A DNA stretch of 64,000 bases, taken from NCBI GenBank assembly GCA_040387195.1, contig JAZKEF010000019.1:1-64000 (forward strand), in the 5' to 3' direction. Positions 18,530 to 27,984 of this stretch are shown here, one piece after another. The translations under genes and the position numbers were made by a program. Under the pieces are notes generated by a model that was given only the letters and a program-made list of their open reading frames with translations, searched no databases and had not been told where the DNA came from. The number at the start of each line of letters is the position of its first letter. The stretch's first letter is position 1. Origin of the DNA: UKL13-3 sp040387195. GTDB lineage: Bacteria; Bacteroidota; Bacteroidia; UKL13-3.

Positions 18530-20421
18530 TCCAGTTGTTGTGTTGAGTTGTAGCGCAATTTATCGTTATCCAGCAAATAGCGAACACTTTCAATTACTTT
18601 TTCGGGATGATAGTCGTTAAGGGCTTGCACCAGTTCATCCAACAACAATGGTTGTTTACCAGTATATTCTTCAATGCTGCTCATCATCCTTGCAAATTCA
18701 TCATTGGTCAACTCTATTTTTTTACGGATCAAACACACATCACATACCCCACAATCTTCGCTGCTGTATTCATCAAAATACGAAACTATCTTTTTGCTTC
18801 TGCATACTGCACTGTTTTTGGCATAGTCGAGCATGGCTTTCAGTTTTTCGGTAGCGGTTACTTTCCGTTTTTGCAACAACGACTTTCTGAAATCAATCGT
18901 ATCTGCATCCACCCTATTGTGAAGGAAGGTAAGCTGTGGCTGATCCTTTTGCGGCTGATAATCAATCACACCTAACTGATGCAGTTGAATAAGTTGCTTG
19001 CGCAGTTGTGGTTCGTCACGTTTCTCCCGTTGTGCCAGCAATTTTTCGCTGATTACAATATACTGATCGAACACCCCTCCATAACTTCTGAGCAGCAATT
19101 TAATAAACTCATCCTGATGCGGATGTTCGACCTGAAACTTATACAACAGACCCTGCCCCATCAAAAATTTTATTTTGGACGGTTCGTAAAAACTTTCAGT
19201 AAGGGTAATCAGATCTGTTTGTTCCAGAATTCGAAGAGCGGGATAAGCGACTCCGGTTTCGATATTGAACTTTTTTACAAAATCGATAATATCGAAATCG
19301 AAACTCCGGTCTACATTCACACCAATGGGAATCTGGTAATAATTGCACAATGCCTGATACACCCGCCTGATGTCTTTTTCGGGAGGAAAACTACTCTCGA
19401 GCCGCTTTAAGGCCTCCAGTTCATCAGAGTGGTTAAACAACAATACAGCAAACGATTTGTGCTCATCACGTCCCGCCCGCCCTGCTTCCTGGTAATAGGA
19501 TTCGAGCGATTCCGGCATTTCATAATGCACCACTACCCGCACATCGGGCTTATCAATCCCCATTCCGAACGCGTTGGTGCAAACCATAATCCGCGTTTTG
19601 TTCTTAATCCAATCTTCTTGCTTTTTACTCCTTACTTCATGCGGCAAACCTGCGTGGTAATAATCGGCACTGATTCTGTTTTTACTCAGCAGGTAAGCGA
19701 TTTCCTGAGTTTTTCTCCGGTTGCGTACATATACCAATCCACTGCCCGGTACTTTTGATAAAATATGCAGCATGCGCTGGTTTTTATCTTCCGAATCATT
19801 CACCACATACGCAATATTTTTGCGCGTAAAACTTTTCACAAACACATTCGGTCCGGGAAAATGCAATTGGGCCTGAATATCTTTCACTACCTCGGGAGTG
19901 GCTGTAGCCGTAAGTGCAAGCACAGGAATACCTTTGAGCATTTCGCGTATTTCAGCAATCTGCAAATACTCCGGTCTGAAGTCATAACCCCACTGCGAAA
20001 TACAATGCGCTTCATCAATAGCCAGCAATCCGATATTCATTTGTGAAATGCGTTCCCTTACCAAATCGCTTTTTAGCCTTTCGGGTGACAGATACAAAAA
20101 TTTGATATCGCCATGAATACAGTTGTCGAGTGTGTAGTTGATTTCGCGGTAACTCATTCCTGAGTAAATAGCCACTGCCTTAATGTCTCTTTTTTTGAGA
20201 TTCTCCACCTGGTCCTTCATCAGTGCGATGAGAGGAGATACCACAATACACAATCCATCTTTGGCCATAGCAGGCACCTGAAAACAAATGGATTTTCCTC
20301 CTCCCGTGGGCAACAAAGCAAGCGTATCTTTCCCGCTTAGCACCGACTCAATAATGTCTTGCTGTAAGGGTCGAAACTCGTCAAAGCCCCAGTATTGTTT
20401 TAGTACTTCGTGAATATTCAA
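18517..20421 (-). CDS. recQ: ATP-dependent DNA helicase RecQ
   Basis: A 634-residue superfamily-2 3'-5' helicase used in recombination repair. Motif I is TGGGKS (K43), the DEAH box is at 136-139, the aromatic-rich loop AHCISQWGYDFRP follows, and motif VI is QEAGRAGRDE. The RQC zinc site is visible as CRSKKIVSYFDEYSSEDCGVC..C (split here for length). The region after it is short and I see no clear HRDC domain, so this is a RecQ of the HRDC-lacking form. The start codon is TTG. It heads a minus-strand set with two glycosyltransferases, an association that looks incidental. Confidence 0.92.
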   Translation of the reverse strand: MNIHEVLKQYWGFDEFRPLQQDIIESVLSGKDTLALLPTGGGKSICFQVPAMAKDGLCIVVSPLIALMKDQVENLKKRDIKAVAIYSGMSYREINYTLDNCIHGDIKFLYLSPERLKSDLVRERISQMNIGLLAIDEAHCISQWGYDFRPEYLQIAEIREMLKGIPVLALTATATPEVVKDIQAQLHFPGPNVFVKSFTRKNIAYVVNDSEDKNQRMLHILSKVPGSGLVYVRNRRKTQEIAYLLSKNRISADYYHAGLPHEVRSKKQEDWIKNKTRIMVCTNAFGMGIDKPDVRVVVHYEMPESLESYYQEAGRAGRDEHKSFAVLLFNHSDELEALKRLESSFPPEKDIRRVYQALCNYYQIPIGVNVDRSFDFDIIDFVKKFNIETGVAYPALRILEQTDLITLTESFYEPSKIKFLMGQGLLYKFQVEHPHQDEFIKLLLRSYGGVFDQYIVISEKLLAQREKRDEPQLRKQLIQLHQLGVIDYQPQKDQPQLTFLHNRVDADTIDFRKSLLQKRKVTATEKLKAMLDYAKNSAVCRSKKIVSYFDEYSSEDCGVCDVCLIRKKIELTNDEFARMMSSIEEYTGKQPLLLDELVQALNDYHPEKVIESVRYLLDNDKLRYNSTQQLEWKK

Positions 20422-20518
20422 AAGTTGCGGGTTATTTATTGCGGGTTGCGAGTGAAAAGGTAGAGATTACATCTTTAGCCAACTACCCTTTTGATTCTTT
20501 CATTGATTAAAATATTAA

Positions 20519-20549
20519 GTATTATTTCGAAATTCGAGCTTTAATATTC
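20519..20549. repeat. Left copy of a 31-bp inverted repeat flanking lolD-GT39
   Basis: The sequence around TTTCGAAATTCGAG is repeated in inverted orientation at 22718-22748 with one mismatch in 31 bp. The centre is itself near-palindromic. The two copies exactly bracket the lolD/glycosyltransferase pair. Confidence 0.7.
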
Positions 20550-20557
20550 GTCCCTTT

Positions 20558-21208
20558 TTATACTATTACTCCATCCTTAATGGTCAATTTCCGATCCGCA
20601 CGGTTGGCCAGTTCTTCGTTGTGTGTTACAATGACAAACGTTTGTTTAAATTCATCCCTGAGTTTAAAAAACAGGTCATGCAGTTCTTGTGCATTTTTGG
20701 AATCCAGGTTTCCGCTGGGTTCATCGGCAAGTAATACGGACGGTGCATTCATCAACGCCCGGGCAACAGCCACACGTTGTTGTTCCCCTCCTGAAAGCTC
20801 TGATGGTTTATGTTTTATTCGTTCACTTAATCCTAAATACTCGAGTAGCTCTTTTGCCCGTTTCTCAGCAGCCGTCTTAGGTGTTTTGGCAATCCAGGCA
20901 GGAATACACACATTTTCGAGCGCGGTAAATTCGGGCAATAACTGATGGAACTGAAACACAAACCCGATTTCCTTATTGCGGAAAGAGGACAGGTTCTTTT
21001 GTTTCAACGTTGTAACGTCCGTTCCTGCTATCGAGATATTTCCGCCATCAGCCTTGTCAAGTGTTCCGAGAATCTGCAACAATGTTGTTTTCCCGGCTCC
21101 ACTCGCACCTACAATTGATACGATCTCACCTGCTTCAATATGCAGGTTGATTCCTTTTAATACTTGCAGTCCATTATAACTTTTAACAATTCCGTTGGTC
21201 CTAATCAT
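20558..21208 (-). CDS. lolD: Lipoprotein-releasing ABC transporter ATP-binding protein (LolD family)
   Basis: A 216-residue ABC ATPase with Walker A GASGAGKTT, Q loop VFQFHQLLPEFTALENV, signature LSGGEQQRVAVARAL, Walker B LLADEPSGNLD and switch VTHN. The FHQLLPEFTALEN wording and the short length are typical of LolD, which powers extraction of lipoproteins from the inner membrane by LolCE. No LolC/E-type permease is adjacent. The ATG overlaps the stop of the upstream glycosyltransferase by 8 bp, so the two are co-translated. MacB-like ATPases are the nearest alternative. Confidence 0.85.
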   Translation of the reverse strand: MIRTNGIVKSYNGLQVLKGINLHIEAGEIVSIVGASGAGKTTLLQILGTLDKADGGNISIAGTDVTTLKQKNLSSFRNKEIGFVFQFHQLLPEFTALENVCIPAWIAKTPKTAAEKRAKELLEYLGLSERIKHKPSELSGGEQQRVAVARALMNAPSVLLADEPSGNLDSKNAQELHDLFFKLRDEFKQTFVIVTHNEELANRADRKLTIKDGVIV

Positions 21209-22691
21209 GTTGTGGGTTGGTTTCCTTCACACCCTTGATGCGAAAGAAACCGCATTCAAATTGGTGATACAAGGTATCTAAAATAAATCTATTATTCATA
21301 TCTGCTTCGCGTGCATATTTACACGTCATAAAATAAGCACCTTCTTTTAACCGGATATCATCCGTTGGGATTACCTTTCCTACACCTCCGCTCCATAGCG
21401 AATTCTGTTTGAAATAAAACTCAACCGGAAAATTCACTTCCGAACTTACCATCAGCAAAGTATCCTTAAATTGCAGTTCCTGTCTTACCGAACGAATGGC
21501 TTCCCTTACATGCTGTGTTTGCTCCGGAGTATGATTACGCTCAACAATGATTGCATACGGGTAAACAAACAATACAGTGAAAACAACTGCAATCACCACC
21601 TTTGGCAAAGGTTTTACCTGCTCGCGCAAAAGTAGTATCCCTACCCCTATTACACCTGCGATGATTGGATATAAAGGAGCATCGTACCAGAATAATTTGG
21701 TGAAAGAAACACCCAACATCACCGAAATGCTTGCCAAAACCACCAACAAAAAAAGCCCTAATGTCCGCAACCTACTCTTGATTGCAAACACAATCATTAA
21801 AGCAGAAGGAACCAACAACCAACACCAAAGCACCAACCTTTTGTTGTTCCAAAACTGATCATAATAAAACCAGAAACTACGCGGCTCCGGATTGAGAAAC
21901 TCCTGACGTTCGATCCTTCCCAAAAACTCATAATGAATCACCGTTTCGATATAGCCCGGTGTAAGCAAATTGCGCAGCACATAATACCCCGGAACCAGAA
22001 GGAGGAATATTGTTATTCCAATATAAAACCACTTATCCGACAGCAACAGCCTCACTTGTTTTTGCAAAAATGTCCATAAGATAATACCCGGTAAAGCTGT
22101 AAAACCTGCAATTCCTTTAGTAAGACAAGCAAAACTGAATGCCATAAAAAATGCCATTAACCACAAACGTTTCCGTTTCGTTTCGGTTTCCTGCGTATAG
22201 AAATAAAAACTCAATACATATCCCAATATCCAGAAGGCCAGTATCCCGTCCGTGTCGCCTGTGCGGGCAATATGTTCACCTACAAACCCGGTACTTGAAA
22301 TGAGTATCAATGGCAAACATAACGCACCCCATGGTTTGGAGGAAAAGCGGTAAGCTGCAAACCAAAGTAACAATGCGGTGAGCAATCCGAAAAAAGCAGA
22401 TGCAAAACGAACGCCTTTTTCTGTAAATCCAAAGGCCTTAACCCCTGCCGACATGCACCAGATGGCAAACGGAGGTTTGGTATTGTACAGGTCCGGCTTG
22501 CCCAGTAAATAAACTTCGATGGGGTTTCCCCGTTGCACCATTTCCAGGGCATTGAGCCCGTAACTCGACTCATCCCATAGGTTCATATGCTGATAACCCA
22601 GGTGGTGAAAAAAGGAAAGGTAGCTCAACACCAGCAATACCAGCACAGCTGCAGTTTCATGTTTGCGGTTCCGTATGAATGAGTATACCAT
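21201..22691 (-). CDS. Integral-membrane glycosyltransferase, ArnT/PMT (GT39) type
   Basis: A 496-residue polytopic membrane protein using ATG 22691. The frame is open for 60 more residues upstream, but that stretch is translated repeat DNA (an LEVRGWRLERW-like string) and is rejected. About eleven to twelve hydrophobic helices are visible. The first periplasmic loop carries the acidic motif LWDESSYGLNALEM, and further on are KPPFAIW and RTGDTDG, as in lipid-phosphate-sugar dependent transferases (ArnT, PMT). It probably transfers a sugar from a polyprenyl carrier to lipid A, protein or another periplasmic acceptor. It forms a two-gene unit with lolD flanked by inverted repeats. Confidence 0.8.
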   Translation of the reverse strand: MVYSFIRNRKHETAAVLVLLVLSYLSFFHHLGYQHMNLWDESSYGLNALEMVQRGNPIEVYLLGKPDLYNTKPPFAIWCMSAGVKAFGFTEKGVRFASAFFGLLTALLLWFAAYRFSSKPWGALCLPLILISSTGFVGEHIARTGDTDGILAFWILGYVLSFYFYTQETETKRKRLWLMAFFMAFSFACLTKGIAGFTALPGIILWTFLQKQVRLLLSDKWFYIGITIFLLLVPGYYVLRNLLTPGYIETVIHYEFLGRIERQEFLNPEPRSFWFYYDQFWNNKRLVLWCWLLVPSALMIVFAIKSRLRTLGLFLLVVLASISVMLGVSFTKLFWYDAPLYPIIAGVIGVGILLLREQVKPLPKVVIAVVFTVLFVYPYAIIVERNHTPEQTQHVREAIRSVRQELQFKDTLLMVSSEVNFPVEFYFKQNSLWSGGVGKVIPTDDIRLKEGAYFMTCKYAREADMNNRFILDTLYHQFECGFFRIKGVKETNPQHD

Positions 22692-22717
22692 GTTTGGCAA
22701 TGTTAAGAATGAATATT

Positions 22718-22748
22718 GAATATTTAAGCTCGAATTTCGAAATAATAC
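22718..22748. repeat. Right copy of the 31-bp inverted repeat
   Basis: Reverse complement of 20519-20549 with a single mismatch; core AGCTCGAATTTCGAAATAAT. Located 27 bp upstream of the GT39 start codon. Confidence 0.7.
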
Positions 22749-22811
22749 AGAATAATGAAGGGTGAATAAAGAACCACCGCAACAAGAAAAACAGCAAGCA
22801 TAACCGTCCAA

Positions 22812-22960
22812 CATCCATCTTTCCAACCTCCAACCTCTAACTTCCAACCTCAAAACTACCTTTGTTTTCAATCCATGAGCATATATCGAAATTTTGCTTG
22901 CTAATGCATATTAGACCCCTTCAGGGCCTTGCCTTTCGATCCATCTTCCAACCTCCAACC
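22812..22960. repeat. Repeat-filled gap upstream of sucC (CCAACCTCCAACC words and a hairpin)
   Basis: The 358-bp gap 22692-23049 holds no gene. It contains CCATCTTTCCAACCTCCAACC at about 22815-22835, a diverged ACTTCCAACCTC just after, and CCATCTTCCAACCTCCAACC at 22941-22960. Between them is a short CCCCTTCAGGG hairpin, similar in form to the one at 44895-44911. A sucC promoter must lie in its right end, where TATTTTCGC near 23024 resembles a -7 element. Confidence 0.5.
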
Positions 22961-23049
22961 AGCAATCAACCAATTATATATCAATATAATCCACCAATCA
23001 TTTCCAAATCCCATTATAAATCCTATTTTCGCACGCAAATTTTCTGAAA

Positions 23050-24270
23050 ATGAACATACACGAATATCAAGCAAAATCAATTTTAAAATCATTTGGCGTA
23101 GCTGTACAAGAAGGTATTGTTGCCAATACTGCGGATGAAGCTCAAGCGGCTGCATTAAAGTTAAAAGAACAATTCGGAAGTGATTTCGTAGTGGTGAAGG
23201 CCCAGATACATGCCGGTGGTCGTGGAAAAGGAACAATTGAAGGTAAAGACCAGCGCGGTGTGGCTGTTGCCAAAAATGCTGATAAGGCAAAAGAAATTGC
23301 AGGCAATATGTTGGGCGGAACGTTAGTTACCATCCAAACAGGACCTAAAGGTAAGTTGGTAAGTAAAGTATTGGTAGCGCAAGATGTTTACTATCCGGGC
23401 GAAAGCGAAACCAAAGAATATTACATGAGTGTAATGCTGGATCGCTCACAATCAAAAAACATCATTGTGTATTCAACTGAAGGTGGAATGGACATTGAAC
23501 ATGTAGCTGAGCATACTCCGGAGTTGATTCACAAGGAAACAGTTGATCCACGTGTTGGGTTGCAAGCTTTCCAGGCGCGCAAAATTGCTTTCGAATTAGG
23601 TTGCGAAGGTGAGGCGTTTAAACAAATGGTGAAGTTTGTTACCGCATTATACAAAGCATACGACCAATCGGATTCAGCTATGTTTGAAATCAACCCGGTG
23701 TTGAAAACATCTGATAACAAAATTATAGCCGTTGATGGTAAAGTAAATATTGACGACAACGCATTATACCGCCACGCTGATTATGCAGCCATGCGTGATA
23801 CAGCTGAAGAAGATCCAACAGAAGTTGAAGCAAGTGCACACAACCTGAACTTTGTAAAATTGGACGGTAACGTAGGTTGTATGGTAAACGGTGCCGGATT
23901 GGCAATGGCTACCATGGATATCATCAAACTTTCGGGTGGAGAGCCTGCTAACTTTTTGGATGTTGGAGGTAGTGCAAATGCTACAACGGTTGAAGCCGGT
24001 TTCCGTATCATCCTGAAAGATGAAAACGTTAAGGCTATTCTAATTAATGTGTTTGGTGGAATTGTACGTTGCGACAGAGTAGCTCAAGGAGTAGTGGATG
24101 CATACAACTCAATTGGCAATATCCCTGTTCCTATTATTGTGCGTTTACAAGGTACCAATGCCGAAGAAGGAAAAAAATTAATTGACGAAAGCGGATTGAA
24201 AGTATACTCTGCTATCGTATTAAAAGAAGCTGCTGATTTGGTACAACAAGCTGTTGCCGGTAAATTGTAA
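23050..24270 (+). CDS. sucC: Succinyl-CoA synthetase (ADP/GDP-forming) beta subunit
   Basis: TCA-cycle enzyme subunit converting succinyl-CoA to succinate with substrate-level phosphorylation. The 406-residue protein has the N-terminal ATP-grasp domain (MNIHEYQAKS, then HAGGRGKGT near 54-62) and C-terminal ligase domain (FLDVGGSANATTVEAGF, NVFGGIVRCDRVA, VPIIVRLQGTNAEEGKK). Length is slightly above the usual 388-400. The alpha subunit, sucD, is not adjacent, which is common in Bacteroidota. A terminator follows 23 bp after the stop, so the gene is probably monocistronic. Confidence 0.95.
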   Translation: MNIHEYQAKSILKSFGVAVQEGIVANTADEAQAAALKLKEQFGSDFVVVKAQIHAGGRGKGTIEGKDQRGVAVAKNADKAKEIAGNMLGGTLVTIQTGPKGKLVSKVLVAQDVYYPGESETKEYYMSVMLDRSQSKNIIVYSTEGGMDIEHVAEHTPELIHKETVDPRVGLQAFQARKIAFELGCEGEAFKQMVKFVTALYKAYDQSDSAMFEINPVLKTSDNKIIAVDGKVNIDDNALYRHADYAAMRDTAEEDPTEVEASAHNLNFVKLDGNVGCMVNGAGLAMATMDIIKLSGGEPANFLDVGGSANATTVEAGFRIILKDENVKAILINVFGGIVRCDRVAQGVVDAYNSIGNIPVPIIVRLQGTNAEEGKKLIDESGLKVYSAIVLKEAADLVQQAVAGKL

Positions 24271-24293
24271 ATCGAATTTAATTTAACTCTTTT

Positions 24294-24328
24294 AAAAGTC
24301 TCAATCATTAAGTTGATTGGGACTTTTT
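24294..24328 (+). terminator. Rho-independent terminator of sucC
   Basis: AAAAGTCTCAATCA pairs with TGATTGGGACTTTT (one G-T pair) around a short loop, followed by a T run. Confidence 0.85.
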
Positions 24329-24471
24329 TATGGCTCCGATATACCATTAATAATGGTATGTAAGTGTTACATATATTAAACGATTTACCCCTGTAAACAT
24401 ACATTGGCTGATGGTGCCGGATTAATCCATATTCTTGTGATAGAGAGAAAAGTATTTATGGTTTTCTTTCC

Positions 24472-24479
24472 TATCTTTG
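24472..24479 (+). promoter_or_regulatory. Candidate -7 element (TATCTTTG) for the T9SS type-B gene
   Basis: Exact match to TAnnTTTG, 18 bp before the ATG at 24497. It supports that start over the in-frame ATG at 24404. No -33 TTG is visible at the right distance. Confidence 0.4.
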
Positions 24480-24496
24480 TTCTAAAGGAGCCCCTA

Positions 24497-27445
24497 ATGA
24501 AATTCAATTTATTCCTCATACTCATTGTGTTAAATGGCTTTCTGGTAAAGGCCCAGCACTTTTCCAATGGTATTGTTTTTCCGGGTAGCGGAACGCAACA
24601 AATCATCCAAACTTCTATTGATAAAAAAGGAAATCAATACTTAGTAATTTTATACGATAGCAGTTTTACTGCCGATAGTGTCGGAGTACCCGTTATAATT
24701 CAATCAGGCAACCTATCGGGTGGAAGAAAATCATATGCCATTATTAAGCTTGATTCAACCGGAAGGTATGTGTTCCATCTTCGTTTTCACTATCGCAGAG
24801 GAGTCAATACTCAGCATCAATCTATAAATTTTGATGAAAATAATGATATGTATTTCTTTTTCTCCCCCCTCTTGGGAGATACAGTAGAAATGTTTGATGC
24901 AGTAAAAAGTCCCCATTCCCTATTCAACAAAATACGACCGGGAATAAGTTCAATCAGTTGGATTAGCTATACCCTATGCAAAATAACAGAAAATGGTCAG
25001 TTAAGCTGGGTGAACACCCTTACTTACCCTGATTCAATGCAACCTTTGTTAACGGGAAAGTTGATCTATTTTACTTCAGGTCAAACAATCGTCAATCATT
25101 TAAACGAAATAACAGTGCATATAATGCACCCCGCACCTGTAAATAATCTGTCAGATACGTTGCATATTACACATAGTAATGGTATTGAAACAACCATGTT
25201 GGTAAAAGATGAGGATGTGCTCATTAAGTTTTCCGCAACCGGCATTCTGGTGTATGCAGTTGAACCATTTAAACACAAATTGCAAATACACACTGATCCT
25301 GTTTTCAATCGTATTTATAAATCGGTAACAGATGGGCATTACACCTATTCTATCAATCGATTTTACCTTTCCGCAGCTGATACATTCAGGTGCAGAACTC
25401 CCATCCCTATGAATACGGGACAAAATTTTTTACTCATTAAGAGTGATGAGCATGATAGCATTGTTTGGGCAAAATTAATTGGCCGGGGGGACGCCCATAA
25501 TTTTGTATTAGACTATAACAATCGCACGCATGAAATTGCCCTCGGATTTACCTGTCTTCCATATGATTTTGTTTCGCCCTATAATCCATATTATTTCAGT
25601 TCGAATTTTTACGATTTTCTGATCGCAAAACTGGACACTGCAGGCAGTGTTAAATGGAGCAAGATGTACATAGGAAATGATGTAGACGCCATAGCTGCTC
25701 TCACATATAACCAAATTACGAACCAACTACTTGTAATAGGTAATACGAGCAGCACCGATCTGCAACTAGATGCATTCAGAATTACTAAAATTGTACCGTC
25801 CACTCATTTTGTGGCCATAATAGATAGTACAAACAATATTGTTTCCACCCAAACCATTCAAAGTAACAGTTTTGATCTCTTTTCACGGGGATCTAATTTA
25901 ATACTTGGCATACCCGTAACGGATCAAAAGGGGCATACATTTATTCCGGGTTGGTTTAGTGACAGCATTATGTTACCCTGCAAAACATTAAAATCGCCTA
26001 CAGGAACAATTGACGGGGTATTGTTAACCTTCAATACAGTTATTCCGAAGGATACAGGAGTGTGTACCAAAATGATTTCCCCCAGTGGCAGGTACGTTTG
26101 GGATTCTTCGGGTGTTTACGTGGATACACTCTTAACGCAGTTGGGTTGTGATAGTATCTTGCAATTCCGGGTTACCAAACTACAAACCAAGAGCGTGCTC
26201 GACACATCCGTTTGTTACCGCATGACCTCATATAGCGGCAAATACAATTGGGATTCCACAGGTACTTATAAAGATACAATACCCAACAGCAAAGGTTGTG
26301 ATAGTCTCATTACTGCTCGTGTCCGGGTATCTCATTCGCGCTCAAACATTGATACAAGCGTATGTACAACATTCAAAAGTCCAAGCGGTAAATTCTTCCT
26401 CGATTCTACCGGTACTTTTTATGATACCATTCCCAATTACCGCAATTGCGATAGCATTCTTAAAATTAAGCTCACGGTACTCCGTCCAAAGAGTATCATA
26501 GATACATCATACTGTCGTACCTACATCAGCCCAAGTGGCAAGTTGAGCATCAACACTTCCGGAACCTACACCGACACACTGCTGAACAGCAACGGTTGCG
26601 ATAGCATTATTACTATCAGGTACACCCAATTAATATATACAGATACACTCCGCATTACAGATTGTAAAAGCCTGACAAGTCCGAGTGGTAAATATATCTA
26701 TTCCCTTACAGGTCAATATTATGATACCCTTGCTGCCGCGCAAGGATGTGACAGCATTATCGTTGTTTTATATAACCGCAATTCACTCTCAGGTATCCTC
26801 AATAAAAATACCTGTACTTCATTCACCTCTCCCAGTGGAAAGTTTATTTACCATTCATCGGGAACGTATTCGGATACTGTTCTATCATCAACAGGGTGTG
26901 ATAGTGTTGTTACGATCCAGTTATCGGTATTTCCATTAAAAGTAGAAATTTCAAAATCAAATGACGTTTCCTGTGATTCTTTATATACAAGTCTGACAGC
27001 AACACCGGGAAACTTCTACCTATGGTCTCCGTCAACTACGTTGACTAATGCAACTATTTCAAACCCAATTGCAACTCCTCTTCAATCAACCACGTACAAA
27101 GTTGTTGTTAGCGACAGCTTGGGCTGTACCACTATTGACAGTATTGAAGTAATCGTAAACAAGCAAGAAACCATTCAATCGCTGAGCAATGTTTTTACAC
27201 CCAATAATGATGGAAAAAACGACTGCTTATCATTGGAAAGCATAAGTGGATTTAAGCAAGTAACGTTTACTGTTTTTAACCGGTGGGGAGTACTTGTTTT
27301 TACTACAACCAATCCTGCCGATTGTTGGGATGGAACAGCCAATACAGAAGAGGTTCCTTCAGGCACCTACTTTTTCTCCGTAAAAGGAACATCTTTATGC
27401 GATATTGAGGTTGAGCAGCATGGCACTATTACGCTGATTCGTTAA
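24497..27445 (+). CDS. Secreted T9SS type-B cargo protein with six tandem Cys-containing repeats
   Basis: A 982-residue protein with a signal peptide (about 1-19, ending VKAQ). A beta-rich N-terminal region of about 500 residues resembles propeller-like T9SS cargo. Six tandem repeats of about 50 residues follow (about 520-820), each with a Cys, an SPSGK-like motif, a G-Y-DT turn and GCDS. Then come an immunoglobulin-like segment (about 820-890) and a C-terminal type-B sorting domain (NVFTPNNDGKNDCLSLE, FNRWGVLVF, CWDGTANTEEVPSGTYFF). The N-terminal start is set by the signal peptide and a -7 promoter element. It is expected on the cell surface or in the medium; type-B domains are known from SprB-like adhesins. 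Enzymatic motifs are not seen. Confidence 0.82.
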   Translation: MKFNLFLILIVLNGFLVKAQHFSNGIVFPGSGTQQIIQTSIDKKGNQYLVILYDSSFTADSVGVPVIIQSGNLSGGRKSYAIIKLDSTGRYVFHLRFHYRRGVNTQHQSINFDENNDMYFFFSPLLGDTVEMFDAVKSPHSLFNKIRPGISSISWISYTLCKITENGQLSWVNTLTYPDSMQPLLTGKLIYFTSGQTIVNHLNEITVHIMHPAPVNNLSDTLHITHSNGIETTMLVKDEDVLIKFSATGILVYAVEPFKHKLQIHTDPVFNRIYKSVTDGHYTYSINRFYLSAADTFRCRTPIPMNTGQNFLLIKSDEHDSIVWAKLIGRGDAHNFVLDYNNRTHEIALGFTCLPYDFVSPYNPYYFSSNFYDFLIAKLDTAGSVKWSKMYIGNDVDAIAALTYNQITNQLLVIGNTSSTDLQLDAFRITKIVPSTHFVAIIDSTNNIVSTQTIQSNSFDLFSRGSNLILGIPVTDQKGHTFIPGWFSDSIMLPCKTLKSPTGTIDGVLLTFNTVIPKDTGVCTKMISPSGRYVWDSSGVYVDTLLTQLGCDSILQFRVTKLQTKSVLDTSVCYRMTSYSGKYNWDSTGTYKDTIPNSKGCDSLITARVRVSHSRSNIDTSVCTTFKSPSGKFFLDSTGTFYDTIPNYRNCDSILKIKLTVLRPKSIIDTSYCRTYISPSGKLSINTSGTYTDTLLNSNGCDSIITIRYTQLIYTDTLRITDCKSLTSPSGKYIYSLTGQYYDTLAAAQGCDSIIVVLYNRNSLSGILNKNTCTSFTSPSGKFIYHSSGTYSDTVLSSTGCDSVVTIQLSVFPLKVEISKSNDVSCDSLYTSLTATPGNFYLWSPSTTLTNATISNPIATPLQSTTYKVVVSDSLGCTTIDSIEVIVNKQETIQSLSNVFTPNNDGKNDCLSLESISGFKQVTFTVFNRWGVLVFTTTNPADCWDGTANTEEVPSGTYFFSVKGTSLCDIEVEQHGTITLIR
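26057..26940 (+). repeat. Six tandem ~150-bp protein-coding repeats
   Basis: Six consecutive copies of a unit of about 50 codons inside the T9SS type-B gene, each encoding Cys...SPSG...GCDS. DNA identity between copies is modest, so the array is old and not slippage-prone. Confidence 0.75.
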
Positions 27446-27456
27446 TTCTCAGATAT

Positions 27457-27484
27457 GTCTTTCGAAAACGGAAGGCGTTTTTTA
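27457..27484 (+). terminator. Terminator after the type-B T9SS gene
   Basis: An 8-bp stem with two G-U pairs (GTCTTTCG with CGGAAGGC, AAAA loop) and a T6 tail, 12 bp after the stop. Its right arm and tail share CGGAAGGCGTTTTTT with the terminator at 11481-11511. Confidence 0.7.
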
Positions 27485-27528
27485 TTGTCCTGTTTTGTAC
27501 TTTCGCTTTTGATTTAAATCCAAACACG

Positions 27529-27984
27529 ATGCAATACAAAGCCAAAAATGTAGACGACTATTTGAATCAATTGCCAGAGGACAGAATCGTACCAATGGTA
27601 AAGCTACGTGATACCATACTCAAAAATATTCCCAAAGGATTTTCGGAAGGTGTTGGATACGGTATGATGGGGTATTCGGTGCCTCATTCCATTTATCCTG
27701 CCGGCTATCATTGCACCCCAACGGATCCACTCCCGTTTGCCGGAATTGCTTCTCAAAAGAATTTTATTGCACTATACCATATGGGTATTTACGCTGACCC
27801 TAAACTACTGAAATGGTTTCAGGAAGAATATCCCAAACACTGCAAAACAAAACTGGATATGGGCAAAAGCTGCATACGCTTCAAAAAGCCCGACCAGATT
27901 CCGTTTGAGCTGATTGGACAATTGATGCAAAAAATGACGGTGGAGGATTGGATTACCCTTTACGAAAAAAACCTTAAACGGTAG
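27529..27984 (+). CDS. DUF1801 domain protein (YdhG-like)
   Basis: A 151-residue cytosolic protein. The opening (VDDYLNQLPEDRIVPMVKLRDTILKNIP) and the later motifs (FAGIASQKNFIALYHMGIYAD, MGKSCIRFKKPDQIP) match the DUF1801/YdhG-like fold. The family is often annotated as iron-chaperone-like but has no settled biochemical role. A TACTTTCG -7-like element lies about 31 bp upstream. It appears monocistronic and is separated from the next operon by about 200 bp of repeat-rich DNA. Confidence 0.75.
   Translation: MQYKAKNVDDYLNQLPEDRIVPMVKLRDTILKNIPKGFSEGVGYGMMGYSVPHSIYPAGYHCTPTDPLPFAGIASQKNFIALYHMGIYADPKLLKWFQEEYPKHCKTKLDMGKSCIRFKKPDQIPFELIGQLMQKMTVEDWITLYEKNLKR

Noticed and set aside
22692..22871. 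60-residue N-terminal extension of the GT39-type transferase
   Set aside because: It translates the intergenic repeat (RGWRLERW-type string) and the inverted-repeat copy; the membrane protein starts properly at 22691.
26057..26940. CRISPR array in the tandem repeats
   Set aside because: The repeats are coding, about 150 bp long and diverged; no short identical repeats with unique spacers. The same holds for the PKD repeats at 40050-42330.
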